A DNA stretch of 12,446 bases from Planctomycetota bacterium (GCA_031082105.1 JAVHLO010000057.1:1-12446); one strand, 5' to 3'; numbered from the stretch's first letter, positions 1 through 6,407 are shown. The notes: a model not told the origin generated them from the sequence alone. A program made the numbers and translations.

Positions 1-687
1 CATGGGCGCATACACCAGCTTCTCGTAGATCTCGTCCGAGATGATACACATGCCGGCGATCGGTTTCTTCTTTCCGGCCTTTCCGCCTCCGGCCTTTCGT
101 TTGAACAGCGCCTCCTCAAGCTGCGCAAGGGTCTCCTGTGGCAGGACCGCGCCCGTCGGGTTGTTCGGTGAGTTCAAGATCAGCGCCTTCGTGCGCGGAG
201 TGATTCGCTTGACCACCTGGTTGACGTCGAATGCGAATCCGTCCGCGTATTTCGCCGGCAGGCATACGGGCACTCCGCCCAGGGACTTGACCATCTCCGA
301 ATAGCTGACCCAATACGGTGCCTGCACGAGCACGCGATCGCCCGGGTCGAGGATGCTCTGGAGCGCGAGGTAGATGGCCTGCTTTGCCCCGTTCGTGACC
401 GCGACGCAATCCGGCGCGTATTCGAGCCCGTTGTCTTTCCGCAGTTTCTCGACGATCGCCTCACGCAGGTCCGGGATGCCCCCCGCGGGGCAGTAGCGCG
501 TGAAGCCGCTCTCCATCGCCGCGGTCGCGGCCTTTCGGATATCGGACGGCGTGTCGAAGTCCGGTTCGCCCGCGCTCAGGTTTACCACGTCTCTTCCGGC
601 CTTCTTCATTGCCTTCGCAGCCGCATCGATGGCCAGAGTGGCCGATTCCGCAATCGAGCAGACTGTCCGGGACAGCTTGATAGCCAT
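1..687 (-). CDS. aspC: Class I/II aminotransferase, aspartate aminotransferase type (partial, C-terminus off the window)
   Basis: The visible 229 residues are the N-terminal half of a PLP-dependent fold-type I aminotransferase, probably transferring the amino group between aspartate and 2-oxoglutarate in the cytoplasm. Diagnostic pieces are SAGEPDFDTP (38-47), a GFTRYCPAGGIPDLR stretch (61-75) as in subgroup Ib enzymes, GAKQAIY (100-106), APYWVSY (123-129), SPNNPTG (173-179) and SDEIYE (217-222), whose Asp218 and Tyr221 should contact the PLP ring. The Schiff-base lysine lies beyond the left edge, so activity and exact substrate are unproven. The ATG at 685-687 follows an AAGG about 10 bases upstream. 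An extra Lys/Gly-rich run (KAGGG then KAGKKK, 198-208) just before SDEIYE comes from a 15-base duplication. It lies 153 bases downstream of etfA on the same strand, so cotranscription is possible but may be interrupted by a T-tract at 717-724. Confidence 0.9.
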   Translation of the reverse strand, partial: MAIKLSRTVCSIAESATLAIDAAAKAMKKAGRDVVNLSAGEPDFDTPSDIRKAATAAMESGFTRYCPAGGIPDLREAIVEKLRKDNGLEYAPDCVAVTNGAKQAIYLALQSILDPGDRVLVQAPYWVSYSEMVKSLGGVPVCLPAKYADGFAFDVNQVVKRITPRTKALILNSPNNPTGAVLPQETLAQLEEALFKRKAGGGKAGKKKPIAGMCIISDEIYEKLVYAPM

Positions 688-716
688 TTTGAGATGCCTT
701 AAGTGCAGCAGACTTC

Positions 717-746
717 AAAAAAAACACCAGCCGCTTCCGCTCTTGG
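717..746 (-). terminator. Possible weak intrinsic terminator after etfA
   Basis: Read on the minus strand, a run of eight T (724 to 717) follows a GC-rich stretch that can form only a short, interrupted hairpin (CCA and AGC pairing with GCT and TGG). It lies between etfA and the aminotransferase start. The stem is poor, so this may only attenuate transcription or be chance. Confidence 0.25.
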
Positions 747-771
747 GGTCTTCAATGATTGCCGTTCTCCC

Positions 772-840
772 CTTCCGTCACTTCAGCGTCTTCGGCGTCT
801 TCAGCGGTTCCCGTTCCATTCTTCTGTCGTCTTCGGCGGT
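772..840 (-). repeat. Degenerate 9-bp direct-repeat array in the etfA-aminotransferase gap
   Basis: On the plus strand CTTCAGCGT (781-789), CTTCGGCGT (790-798) and CTTCAGCGG (799-807) are three consecutive 9-base units. Related copies flank them: CCTTCCGTCA ends at 780, and CTTCTGTCGT then CTTCGGCGGT fill 821-840. The last copy abuts the etfA stop codon (841-843). On the coding (minus) strand the units read as purine-rich GAAGACG words. Confidence 0.75.
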
Positions 841-1830
841 CTAGGCCGTCTGCAGTATCTTCTTGAACTCGCGCGCGAGGGCGGGTACGACCTCGAAGAG
901 GTCGCCGACAATTCCGTAGCTTGCGGCCTTGAAGATGGGCGCGTCGGGGTCTTTGTTGATCGCAACGATGAACTTTGAGGACGACATCCCCGCGAGGTGC
1001 TGTACTGCGCCGGAGATTCCGCAAGCGATGTAGAGGGTCGGCGACACTGTCTTTCCGGTCTGGCCCACCTGGAACTCGTGCGGACGCCAACCCGAGTCGA
1101 CCGCCGCCCTGGATGCGCCCACGGCCGCGCCGAGCGCGTCGGCGAGCTCTTCGAGCATCGCAAAATTCTCCGCACCCTTCATCCCGCGCCCGCCCGACAC
1201 TATGACCCCGGCTTCGGTCAGTTCGGGACGCTTGGTCACCACGGCCATGAGTTCGCGCGCGGCGCTCTTGAGATCCGCTGCCGTGAACATCAACGGGATG
1301 CTCTCGGTCTCGGACTTCCGCGCCGGCTCGGGTTGCGCGGCGGGAAAGACGTTCGGCCGCAGAGTCACGATTGCAGGCATGCGTCGGAACGTGCAGACCG
1401 CGGTGACCTTGCCGGCATAGACCGGTCTTTTCACCACGAGTTTGCCGTCCGCAAGCGCGACCTCGACACAGTCCATGGCGACGGAGGTCTTGATCAGGCC
1501 TGCGAGTCCGGCGGCAAGATCCTTGCCCATCGCCGAGGCCGGCAGAAGGACTACCGCAGGCTCGGCCCTGCGCACCGCCTCGGCCAGGATCCGCGCATAG
1601 CCATCGGACGAGTAGTTGGCAAGGGCGGGGTTGTCGGCGACGAACGTCCTTGCGGCGCCGTACTGACCCAGCGATTCCGCGAGTGCCTGCACGTCGTTCC
1701 CGATCACGACGGCGAACGCCTGCCCGCCCAGCTTGTCCGCCTGCCGCTTCGCTTCCGAAACGGCTTCGATGGCCGATTTCTTCAGCTTGCCGGCCCGTTG
1801 TTCCGCAAAGACCAGGATTGTGTTCGACAT
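841..1830 (-). CDS. etfA: Electron transfer flavoprotein, alpha subunit
   Basis: This is the FAD-carrying subunit of the soluble EtfAB heterodimer, which takes electrons from acyl-CoA dehydrogenase-type flavoenzymes and passes them to the quinone pool via ETF:quinone oxidoreductase. At 329 residues it is normal length, with an N-terminal alpha/beta domain (about 3-165) and a C-terminal FAD domain (about 203-320). FAD-site motifs are all visible: SGGRG (212-216), GASRAAVDSGW (238-248), QVGQTGKTVSP (254-264), GISGAVQHLAGM (271-282) and INKDPDAPIF (291-300). The following AASYGIVGD (302-310) has Ser304 where Asp is common. There is no extra ferredoxin domain. The ATG at 1828-1830 has AGGAGC about 7 bases upstream. 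It follows etfB by 120 bases on the same strand, and its TAG stop directly touches a 9-bp repeat array. No dehydrogenase partner is encoded in this window. Confidence 0.95.
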   Translation of the reverse strand: MSNTILVFAEQRAGKLKKSAIEAVSEAKRQADKLGGQAFAVVIGNDVQALAESLGQYGAARTFVADNPALANYSSDGYARILAEAVRRAEPAVVLLPASAMGKDLAAGLAGLIKTSVAMDCVEVALADGKLVVKRPVYAGKVTAVCTFRRMPAIVTLRPNVFPAAQPEPARKSETESIPLMFTAADLKSAARELMAVVTKRPELTEAGVIVSGGRGMKGAENFAMLEELADALGAAVGASRAAVDSGWRPHEFQVGQTGKTVSPTLYIACGISGAVQHLAGMSSSKFIVAINKDPDAPIFKAASYGIVGDLFEVVPALAREFKKILQTA

Positions 1831-1866
1831 CTGATGCTCCTGCTATCTGAGTCTCTCTTTCAGCTT

Positions 1867-1890
1867 TCTCCGTGTCTCAGTGCCTCTGTG
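1867..1890 (-). repeat. 8-bp direct-repeat array (CACrGAGA type) between etfB and etfA
   Basis: Three consecutive 8-base units lie on the plus strand: TCTCCGTG (1867-1874), TCTCAGTG (1875-1882) and CCTCTGTG (1883-1890). On the minus (transcribed) strand these read CACAGAGG, CACTGAGA and CACGGAGA. The same unit recurs at 5732-5755 in the opposite orientation. It occupies much of the 120-base spacer between two genes that are usually adjacent. Confidence 0.8.
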
Positions 1891-1950
1891 GCAAAATGGT
1901 ACTTGATCAAAGACACACGATCAGCACAATTGCAGCCCCGAGGGCGGCGG

Positions 1951-2703
1951 TCAATATATTTTGGCCTCGGTCTTTAACAGGTTCAGCAGCGGCGCCACGC
2001 CTTCGGCCCCCTGGCCTGCGATCTTGCCGGGGGCGCGCCGGGGAGGATATTCAAGCTTCTCGACCTCGAAGACGGGCTCGACCGTCGCCACGCTCCTCTC
2101 CTCCAACGGTTTCTTCTTCGACGCCATTATCCCTTTCAAGGAAGGCAGCCTTGGCTCGGCCAGGCCCTTCTGGCAGGAAAAGGCGGCCGGGAGCTTCACC
2201 TCCACGACCTCGTGACCGCCTTCCACCTGTCTGTGGACCGTTGCGGTTCCGGCCTTCACTTCCATCTTCGTCACGATCCCGACGAACGGCAGGCCGAGCA
2301 GGGCCGCAACGATCGACCCGACCTGACAGCAATCGTCGTCCACGGCCTGCTTTCCGAACAGGAGCATGTCGAACGACATCTTCTTCAGTTCTTCCGCGAG
2401 CGTCGATGCGACCCCGTACGGGTCGCGGTACTTCATCGGGTCCTTCAGAAGCACGGCCCGATCCGCGCCCATGGCGAGACCGCTGCGAAGCGTAGCGGCG
2501 GCCTCGGACGGACCCAGCGAGACGACGACCACCTCGCCCTGTCCGGCCGACTCCTTGAGCCGGAGCGCCTGCTCGATGGCTATCTCGTCGTAGGGGCTCA
2601 TGACGAACTCAACGCCGCCAGGATCGATGGTCTTGCCGTCCGAGCCGATCCGGATGTTGGCAGCCGTATCCGGGACGCGCTTGATGCAGACACAGACTCG
2701 CAT
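1951..2703 (-). CDS. etfB: Electron transfer flavoprotein, beta subunit
   Basis: This is the second ETF subunit, which binds AMP structurally and carries the loop that docks onto acyl-CoA dehydrogenases. The 250-residue length is typical. The N-terminus VCIKRVPDTAANIRI (4-18), MSPYDEIAIEQALRLKE (35-51), FGKQAVDDDCCQVG (116-129) and the signature LAEPRLPSLKGIMASKKKPL (181-200) identify the family. The last segment corresponds to the recognition loop, with Leu189 in the position expected for the docking leucine and a Lys-rich tail. This points to an ETF serving acyl-CoA dehydrogenase-like donors. The ATG at 2701-2703 follows GGGAG about 8 bases upstream. It is the first gene of the leftward etfB-etfA(-aminotransferase) unit, with a promoter at 2869-2896 and a leader of roughly 160 bases. 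Confidence 0.95.
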   Translation of the reverse strand: MRVCVCIKRVPDTAANIRIGSDGKTIDPGGVEFVMSPYDEIAIEQALRLKESAGQGEVVVVSLGPSEAAATLRSGLAMGADRAVLLKDPMKYRDPYGVASTLAEELKKMSFDMLLFGKQAVDDDCCQVGSIVAALLGLPFVGIVTKMEVKAGTATVHRQVEGGHEVVEVKLPAAFSCQKGLAEPRLPSLKGIMASKKKPLEERSVATVEPVFEVEKLEYPPRRAPGKIAGQGAEGVAPLLNLLKTEAKIY

Positions 2704-2758
2704 GGATCAATCTCCCATAGTACGACGTCCGTCCGCCCCCTACCGGGAGTCGGTCGCG

Positions 2759-2806
2759 ACCGATTGCCGGGTTCATTGAAGCCCCGGCCACCCGCCGGCA
2801 ACCGGT
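2759..2806 (-). promoter_or_regulatory. Long stem in the etfB 5' leader
   Basis: Bases 2759-2770 and 2795-2806 are complementary over 12 pairs with a single G-U wobble in the minus-strand RNA, closing a 24-base loop that can itself fold (GCCGGG with CCCGGC). It lies inside the predicted etfB leader, 56 bases before the start codon. It could be a regulatory or stabilising RNA structure, or another palindromic repeat element. I could not match it to a riboswitch class. Confidence 0.4.
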
Positions 2807-2868
2807 GCTTGCGCGGTCATTCGGGACGACGGGGGTGCCGGCATCGGGGCGCATAAATGTCTTTTCCA

Positions 2869-2896
2869 ATTATACCTATTCCATGCGGGTATTCAA
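2869..2896 (-). promoter_or_regulatory. Sigma-70-type promoter for etfB
   Basis: On the minus strand TTGAAT (2896-2891) is followed after 16 bases by a perfect TATAAT (2874-2869), in an AT-rich pocket of otherwise GC-rich DNA. Transcription would start near 2861 and run leftward through etfB and etfA, leaving a leader of about 158 bases. Confidence 0.65.
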
Positions 2897-2949
2897 GCAA
2901 AAAGGGCGCACCCGTGTAGTACGTCGGTTGCCGGGGGACTGCGAAATAT

Positions 2950-3029
2950 GGAGCGTCAAAGCCGCAGCTTTGACCTTGAGCGACGGCACTGAGCACAAGA
3001 GAAAGTCAAAGCTGCGGCTTATACGCTCC
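2950..3029. repeat. Inverted repeat with 25-bp arms (GGAGCGT...AAGCCGCAGCTTTGAC)
   Basis: The left arm 2950-2974 and right arm 3005-3029 are reverse complements at 23 of 25 positions; the two mismatches are adjacent. The 30-base loop contains a small CTTG/CAAG pairing. Both arms begin, read inward, with GGAGCGT. It has no T-tract on either side, so it is not an ordinary terminator. It looks like a miniature palindromic element of the REP/BIME or small MITE kind; the GGAGCG end word recurs in the palindrome at 7957-7985. Confidence 0.75.
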
Positions 3030-3099
3030 AGAGTATCGTGCCCGCAAACCGTCTGCATCCCCCCGTAACTGACAGACTACGCAGGCCGGGTTCTTTTGC

Positions 3100-3128
3100 T
3101 TGACTTCGCGGGAGGGAGGTGATTGAAT
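3100..3128 (+). promoter_or_regulatory. Possible lepB promoter
   Basis: TTGACT (3100-3105) is followed after 17 bases by TTGAAT (3123-3128). The -35 is good, but the -10 lacks the important second-position A. If real, transcription begins near 3135, which would exclude the GTG at 3119 as the lepB start and favour ATG 3176. Confidence 0.25.
3111..3123 (+). promoter_or_regulatory. Shine-Dalgarno-like run overlapping the GTG start of lepB
   Basis: GGAGG (3111-3115) precedes the GTG at 3119 by 3 bases. Bases 3115-3123 (GGAGGTGAT) are a perfect 9-base complement to the usual 16S rRNA 3' tail, but they contain the GTG themselves. No in-frame start lies at normal spacing behind the 9-mer. The alternative ATG at 3176 has AGGGG (3164-3168) at an ideal 7-base spacing. 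Confidence 0.35.
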
Positions 3129-4990
3129 CTAACTTTCTCTACCGAGAGCGGACGGGTCGCGACAGGGGAATGGTCATGCAGCATGCCGCGGACGGTCCTG
3201 ACGGACCGCAACAGTTGAACGAGAAAGAAGAAGCCAGCCGGACAATGGCTGCGGCGTGTCTCACGCTGTCCATTCTTGCGCTCTTGGCCGCAGTGGTTTT
3301 CCTGGGCTACGAAACGTACAAGCACGTCATCCAGGCGCGCAAGTCGTTCCTCGCGTTCGTTCCGATAATCAACCTGGCCTTCCTGGTAGCCATCGTTGCG
3401 CACGCGGTGGGCGCGCTGCGCAAGCGTCTGTGGTCCTACGATTTCGGGCTCTACCTGAACTTCATCGCCGCTTTGTACTGGGGCATCCAACTCTGGTGGA
3501 AGTTCGGCGCGGGCCGGTTGCGCATTCCGCTGTTCGCGCACGTGGCCGCGTTCATCCTGCTGCTCGCAAGCCGCGCGGTCTTTCCGGCTCTAACGGCCGG
3601 CGCGAAAGACGCTGAAGGCCGGGCCGACCAGGAAATTGGACTTGGCCGGTGGTCACTGGAGAACATCGAGGCTATTCTGCTCGCCTTCATCGCCGCGCTC
3701 GTGATCCGTTGCTTCTGCATCGAGGTCTTCAAGATCCCGACAGGCTCGATGGTGCCGACCCTGCTCGGGGATCTGGAGTATGGCGACAGGATCATGGTCA
3801 ACAAGTTCGCCTTCAACGTCGAAGACCCGCAGCGGTTCGACGTGATCGTATTCAAATATCCGCTCGACACGACGCGCAACTTCATCAAGCGGCTCGTCGG
3901 CATGCCCGATGAAGAGATCATGCTATCCGGGGGTGACATATTCTACCGACCCCGTGGAGAAGAGCGGTTCCGGATCGCCCAGAAGCCGTTCCGTGTCCAG
4001 CAGTCGATCTGGATCCCGCACGCGGTCATCGAGGATGGACAGGTGGAAGAGGACGCATTCTTCTCGGAGTGGGCGGAGACGTCGGATGAGACCAAACGAG
4101 AGTTCACGCGATGGAGACGGCTGCTCATCACGGACGGCGGCGCTTTCCAACTGCGCAACTGCGTGCGCGACATCTACGAGGTCCGCACACAGTACATGAC
4201 GCTCCCCAGAAGCGCCGGGACGAACGAGGTCAGGGATGTCAAGCTCCGGCTCGCCTTCGCCATGCGCGATCCCGGCGCCGTTCTCACGGCCTCGATATCC
4301 AACGGCGCGGTCGATTTTCACGTCACCATCGACCCGAAGCGGTCCACGCTGGTCGTGGCGCCGCTCGAGGCCCGGTCCGGGCCGCAAAGCCAGGCGCTCA
4401 GCGCGGACCTGACGATAGACGTCGGCGACCCCGGCGACGAGCACGTGCTGGAGCTGATGTACTACGACGGCTTGGCCTACGTGGCCTTCGACGGCGCCCA
4501 GGTCGGCAAGTGCATGCTCGTGGAGTACTACGATTCGCGCCTCGACACGGTCCGCGCCGGCCGCACCGCCGCGTCCTTCTCCGTGAAGGGCGGCGCGTGC
4601 GAGGTCGCCTCGGTCGCCGTGTACCGCGACATCTTCTACATCGCAAAGGGGTGCTTCAACGAGGACGAGCCTGTGAAGGTGCCCGCGGGTAAGTACGTCG
4701 TGATCGGCGACAACTCGCCCACCAGCAAGGACAGCCGCCTGTGGGAGCGAAAGGAAATCCGGACGAGCGACGGCCGCGGCTACGCGTTCGACCGGGACAA
4801 CGGCTCCGACAACCGCGGCAAGGGCGAGCTGCTCATTACCCGCGACGTCTTCGGGGTCGAGCGCGTGATTCCGACCGACAGCATCGTGGACTCCTCGGTC
4901 GAATACCTGCGGTTCATTGACGAGAAGGACCTGGTCGGCCGAGGGTTCCTCGTCTGGTGGCCGCCGGAACGGATGAAACTCGTGAGATAG
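3119..4990 (+). CDS. lepB: Signal peptidase I with N-terminal membrane domain and inserted beta-rich domain
   Basis: This is a membrane serine protease that removes signal peptides from exported proteins on the outer face of the cytoplasmic membrane. Numbering from GTG 3119, FKIPTGSMVPTLL (204-216) holds catalytic Ser210, RFDVIVFKYP (239-248) and RNFIKRLVGMPDEE (253-266) hold catalytic Lys257, and IGDNSPTSKDSR (529-540) is the conserved C-terminal box. At 623 residues it is far longer than the common 200-320. About four extra hydrophobic helices (44-65, 78-100, 107-127, 136-155) precede the usual anchor (183-203). About 260 residues separate the Lys box from the final box. Within that, about 370-505 alternates beta strands ending in YYDGLAYVAFDG and CEVASVAVYRDIFY, like a LamG/DUF1080-type sandwich. 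Start is uncertain: GTG 3119 gives the maximum extent, while ATG 3176 has the better-spaced ribosome site. lptB begins 3 bases after the stop. Confidence 0.92.
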   Translation: MIESNFLYRERTGRDRGMVMQHAADGPDGPQQLNEKEEASRTMAAACLTLSILALLAAVVFLGYETYKHVIQARKSFLAFVPIINLAFLVAIVAHAVGALRKRLWSYDFGLYLNFIAALYWGIQLWWKFGAGRLRIPLFAHVAAFILLLASRAVFPALTAGAKDAEGRADQEIGLGRWSLENIEAILLAFIAALVIRCFCIEVFKIPTGSMVPTLLGDLEYGDRIMVNKFAFNVEDPQRFDVIVFKYPLDTTRNFIKRLVGMPDEEIMLSGGDIFYRPRGEERFRIAQKPFRVQQSIWIPHAVIEDGQVEEDAFFSEWAETSDETKREFTRWRRLLITDGGAFQLRNCVRDIYEVRTQYMTLPRSAGTNEVRDVKLRLAFAMRDPGAVLTASISNGAVDFHVTIDPKRSTLVVAPLEARSGPQSQALSADLTIDVGDPGDEHVLELMYYDGLAYVAFDGAQVGKCMLVEYYDSRLDTVRAGRTAASFSVKGGACEVASVAVYRDIFYIAKGCFNEDEPVKVPAGKYVVIGDNSPTSKDSRLWERKEIRTSDGRGYAFDRDNGSDNRGKGELLITRDVFGVERVIPTDSIVDSSVEYLRFIDEKDLVGRGFLVWWPPERMKLVR

Positions 4991-4993
4991 ACC

Positions 4994-5716
4994 ATGGTTC
5001 TTCTCCGCTGCGACAAGCTGTCAAAACAATACGGCGACCGGACGGTCGTGAAGGACGTGTCGATCGACCTCGAGGTCGGCGAGATCGTCGGGCTGCTCGG
5101 CCCCAACGGTGCGGGCAAGACGACGACCTTCAAGATGACCATCGGCATGGTGAGACCCACGCGGGGACACGTGTACCTGAACGGAGACGACATCACGCGC
5201 CTGCCGATGTTCAAACGCGCGCGGCTCGGGATGGCGTACCTTTCCCAGGAACCGTCGGTCTTCCAGGGGCTTTCCGTCGAGGAGAACCTCCTCGCGATCC
5301 TCGAGACCCAGCCGCTCACGAGAAAGGAACGGAGAAACAAGGCCGTGAAGCTCATGGCGGAGTTCGGGATATCAAAGCTGGCCAAGCAGAGGTCGGCGAC
5401 CCTCTCGGGAGGTGAGATGCGGCGTCTTGAGATCGCCCGCGCGCTGACGACTTCGCCGTCGCTCATATTGCTCGACGAGCCTTTTTCCGGCGTCGATCCC
5501 ATCACCGTTTCCGAGATCCAGGATATTGTCGTCTCGCTCAAGAAACGCAACATCGGCACGCTGCTCACCGACCACAACGTGCGCGAGACGCTCTCCGTGA
5601 CCGACAGGTCGTACATAATCGACAACAGCATGATCCTTGCGCACGGGAAGCCGGACGAGATAGTGAGCAATCCCATGGTGCGAAAGGTCTATCTTGGCGA
5701 GCGGTTCACGATGTGA
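4994..5716 (+). CDS. lptB: LPS export ABC transporter ATPase LptB
   Basis: This is the cytoplasmic ATPase of the LptB2FG complex that extracts lipopolysaccharide from the inner membrane and drives it along the Lpt bridge. The 240 residues match the family length. They contain Walker A GPNGAGKTT (36-44), the Q-loop at Gln85 in AYLSQEPSVFQGLSVEENL, signature LSGGEMRR (137-144), Walker B LILLDE (157-162) and the switch histidine in LLTDHNVRETL (His194). SQEPSVF-LSVEENL and the C-terminal VRKVYLGERF are characteristic of LptB rather than branched-chain amino acid ATPases such as LivF. The ATG lies 3 bases after the lepB stop, with only a weak GAGAT behind it, so translational coupling to lepB is likely. 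LptF, LptG and LptC are not in the window. Its presence implies an outer membrane with LPS. Confidence 0.93.
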   Translation: MVLLRCDKLSKQYGDRTVVKDVSIDLEVGEIVGLLGPNGAGKTTTFKMTIGMVRPTRGHVYLNGDDITRLPMFKRARLGMAYLSQEPSVFQGLSVEENLLAILETQPLTRKERRNKAVKLMAEFGISKLAKQRSATLSGGEMRRLEIARALTTSPSLILLDEPFSGVDPITVSEIQDIVVSLKKRNIGTLLTDHNVRETLSVTDRSYIIDNSMILAHGKPDEIVSNPMVRKVYLGERFTM

Positions 5717-5731
5717 CCGACCGAGAATGGC

Positions 5732-5755
5732 CACGGAGACACAGATGCACAGAGA
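5732..5755 (+). repeat. 8-bp direct-repeat array (CACrGAGA type) after lptB
   Basis: Three contiguous units, CACGGAGA (5732-5739), CACAGATG (5740-5747) and CACAGAGA (5748-5755), match the unit of the array at 1867-1890 in opposite orientation. In both cases the CACrGAGA strand is the sense strand of the adjacent genes. It begins 15 bases after the lptB stop. Confidence 0.8.
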
Positions 5756-5766
5756 AACGCGCGCGC

Positions 5767-5794
5767 CAATGGTCAATGACAAATGACAAATGGA
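5767..5794 (+). repeat. 7-bp direct-repeat array (AATGACA type) upstream of the DUF6677-like gene
   Basis: Four contiguous 7-base units, CAATGGT, CAATGAC, AAATGAC and AAATGGA, span 5767-5794. They lie 11 bases downstream of the 8-bp array, so two different array types sit side by side in the 93-base gap. The repeat supplies an in-frame but probably unused ATG at 5783. Confidence 0.75.
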
Positions 5795-5809
5795 AAGGTG
5801 TCATCCGAG

Positions 5810-6244
5810 ATGTCTCAAGAATCCTCGAACCAGAAATCGGCCGGACTGCTCTTCGTGGCGGCGGTGGTCGGCTGGCTCGTGCCCGGCGCGGGCTTTATCG
5901 TGCTCGGCCGATTCTGGAAGGGTCTGTGCCTGCTGATCCTTATCGGGGGGACGTTCGCGGCGGGGGCGTATGTCACCAACTTCAGGGGAATAGCGTTCGA
6001 CGACAACCAGTTCTACTATGTCGGGAGGTTCGGGTCCGGGCTGCTGTGGTTTTTGTCGTTCACGCTCCTATCGCCAGAGCCCAGGGGACTGGTCACGGCG
6101 CGGTTCTACGAGGCCGGCACGCTGTACATGTCGCTGGCGGGGCTTTTGAACCTGTTCGTGCTGCTGAACCTCCCGTTCAAGGGGCCGTCACGCGGGAAGG
6201 CCGTCGCGCCGCAGTCGACCGAAACGCAGAGCAGTCCCCCCTAG
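5810..6244 (+). CDS. DUF6677-like small membrane protein
   Basis: A 144-residue integral membrane protein of unknown function. Numbering from ATG 5810, hydrophobic segments lie at roughly 10-33 (ending PGAGFIVLGRFWKG), 36-55, 75-90 and 107-126 (ending AGLLNLFVLLNLPFKG), and the tail is hydrophilic. A Pro-Gly-x-Gly-x-x-x-x-Gly-Arg turn near the N-terminus and an AGTLY...AGLLN segment near the C-terminus resemble my recollection of DUF6677, a family of small membrane proteins; this is not a searched match. The frame is open back to ATG 5783, but that codon is part of a repeat array, whereas ATG 5810 is preceded by AAAGGTG (5794-5800). It follows lptB and precedes another small membrane protein, so a cell-envelope role is a reasonable inference. 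Confidence 0.75.
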   Translation: MSQESSNQKSAGLLFVAAVVGWLVPGAGFIVLGRFWKGLCLLILIGGTFAAGAYVTNFRGIAFDDNQFYYVGRFGSGLLWFLSFTLLSPEPRGLVTARFYEAGTLYMSLAGLLNLFVLLNLPFKGPSRGKAVAPQSTETQSSPP

Positions 6245-6250
6245 CAAATG

Positions 6251-6272
6251 GGTCCCGACTGCGGTCGGGATC
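6251..6272. repeat. Hairpin/palindromic element after the DUF6677-like gene
   Basis: GGTCCCGAC (6251-6259) pairs with GTCGGGATC (6264-6272) around a TGCG loop, giving nine pairs with one G-T wobble. It begins 7 bases after the stop codon but has no T-tract. It is therefore more likely a palindromic repeat element or RNA-end stabiliser than a classical terminator. Confidence 0.55.
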
Positions 6273-6327
6273 GCGGCTGCGGCCTTGAGATTCAGGGGGT
6301 TGTTCCGAGGTCTTCGGTGACGGCAGG

Positions 6328-6390
6328 CAATTGCGAAATTCGGAAAGGGGATTCTCGATCCTCAATCCGCAATCCGGAATTCGAAAATTG
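6328..6390 (+). repeat. 7-bp array CGCAATC type with loosely inverted ends
   Basis: CTCAATC (6361-6367), CGCAATC (6368-6374), CGGAATT (6375-6381) and CGAAAATT (6382-6389) are four consecutive units of 7 to 8 bases. The left end (CAATTGCGAAATTCGG, from 6328) is an approximate inverted copy of the right end (CCGGAATTCGAAAATTG, to 6390). The element ends 17 bases before the next start codon. Confidence 0.65.
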
Positions 6391-6407
6391 GACGCGCGGA
6401 GCAGAAC

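Larger units (their letters stand above)
2704..3118. other. Divergent intergenic region between etfB and lepB
   Basis: This 415-base gap separates leftward etfB from rightward lepB. It holds the etfB promoter and structured leader (left half), an inverted repeat with 25-base arms (2950-3029), and a possible lepB promoter with a Shine-Dalgarno-like run at the right end. I see no convincing small gene, tRNA or known riboswitch in it. Confidence 0.7.

Noticed and set aside
997..1977. 326-codon plus-strand open frame over etfA
   Set aside because: Covers a clear etfA with intact FAD motifs; the alternative translation has no family features.
2750..2763. 14-base perfect palindrome TCGGTCGCGACCGA as an operator
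   Set aside because: Roughly one such palindrome is expected by chance in GC-rich DNA of this length; there is no second copy and no regulator gene nearby, so it is not listed as a feature.
2704..2860. Riboswitch in the etfB leader
   Set aside because: The leader is structured, but I could not find the conserved core words of cobalamin, TPP, FMN, SAM, glycine or lysine riboswitches.
4780..5676. 298-codon antisense open frame under lepB and lptB
   Set aside because: Ser/Arg-rich low-information translation lying across two confident genes on the other strand.
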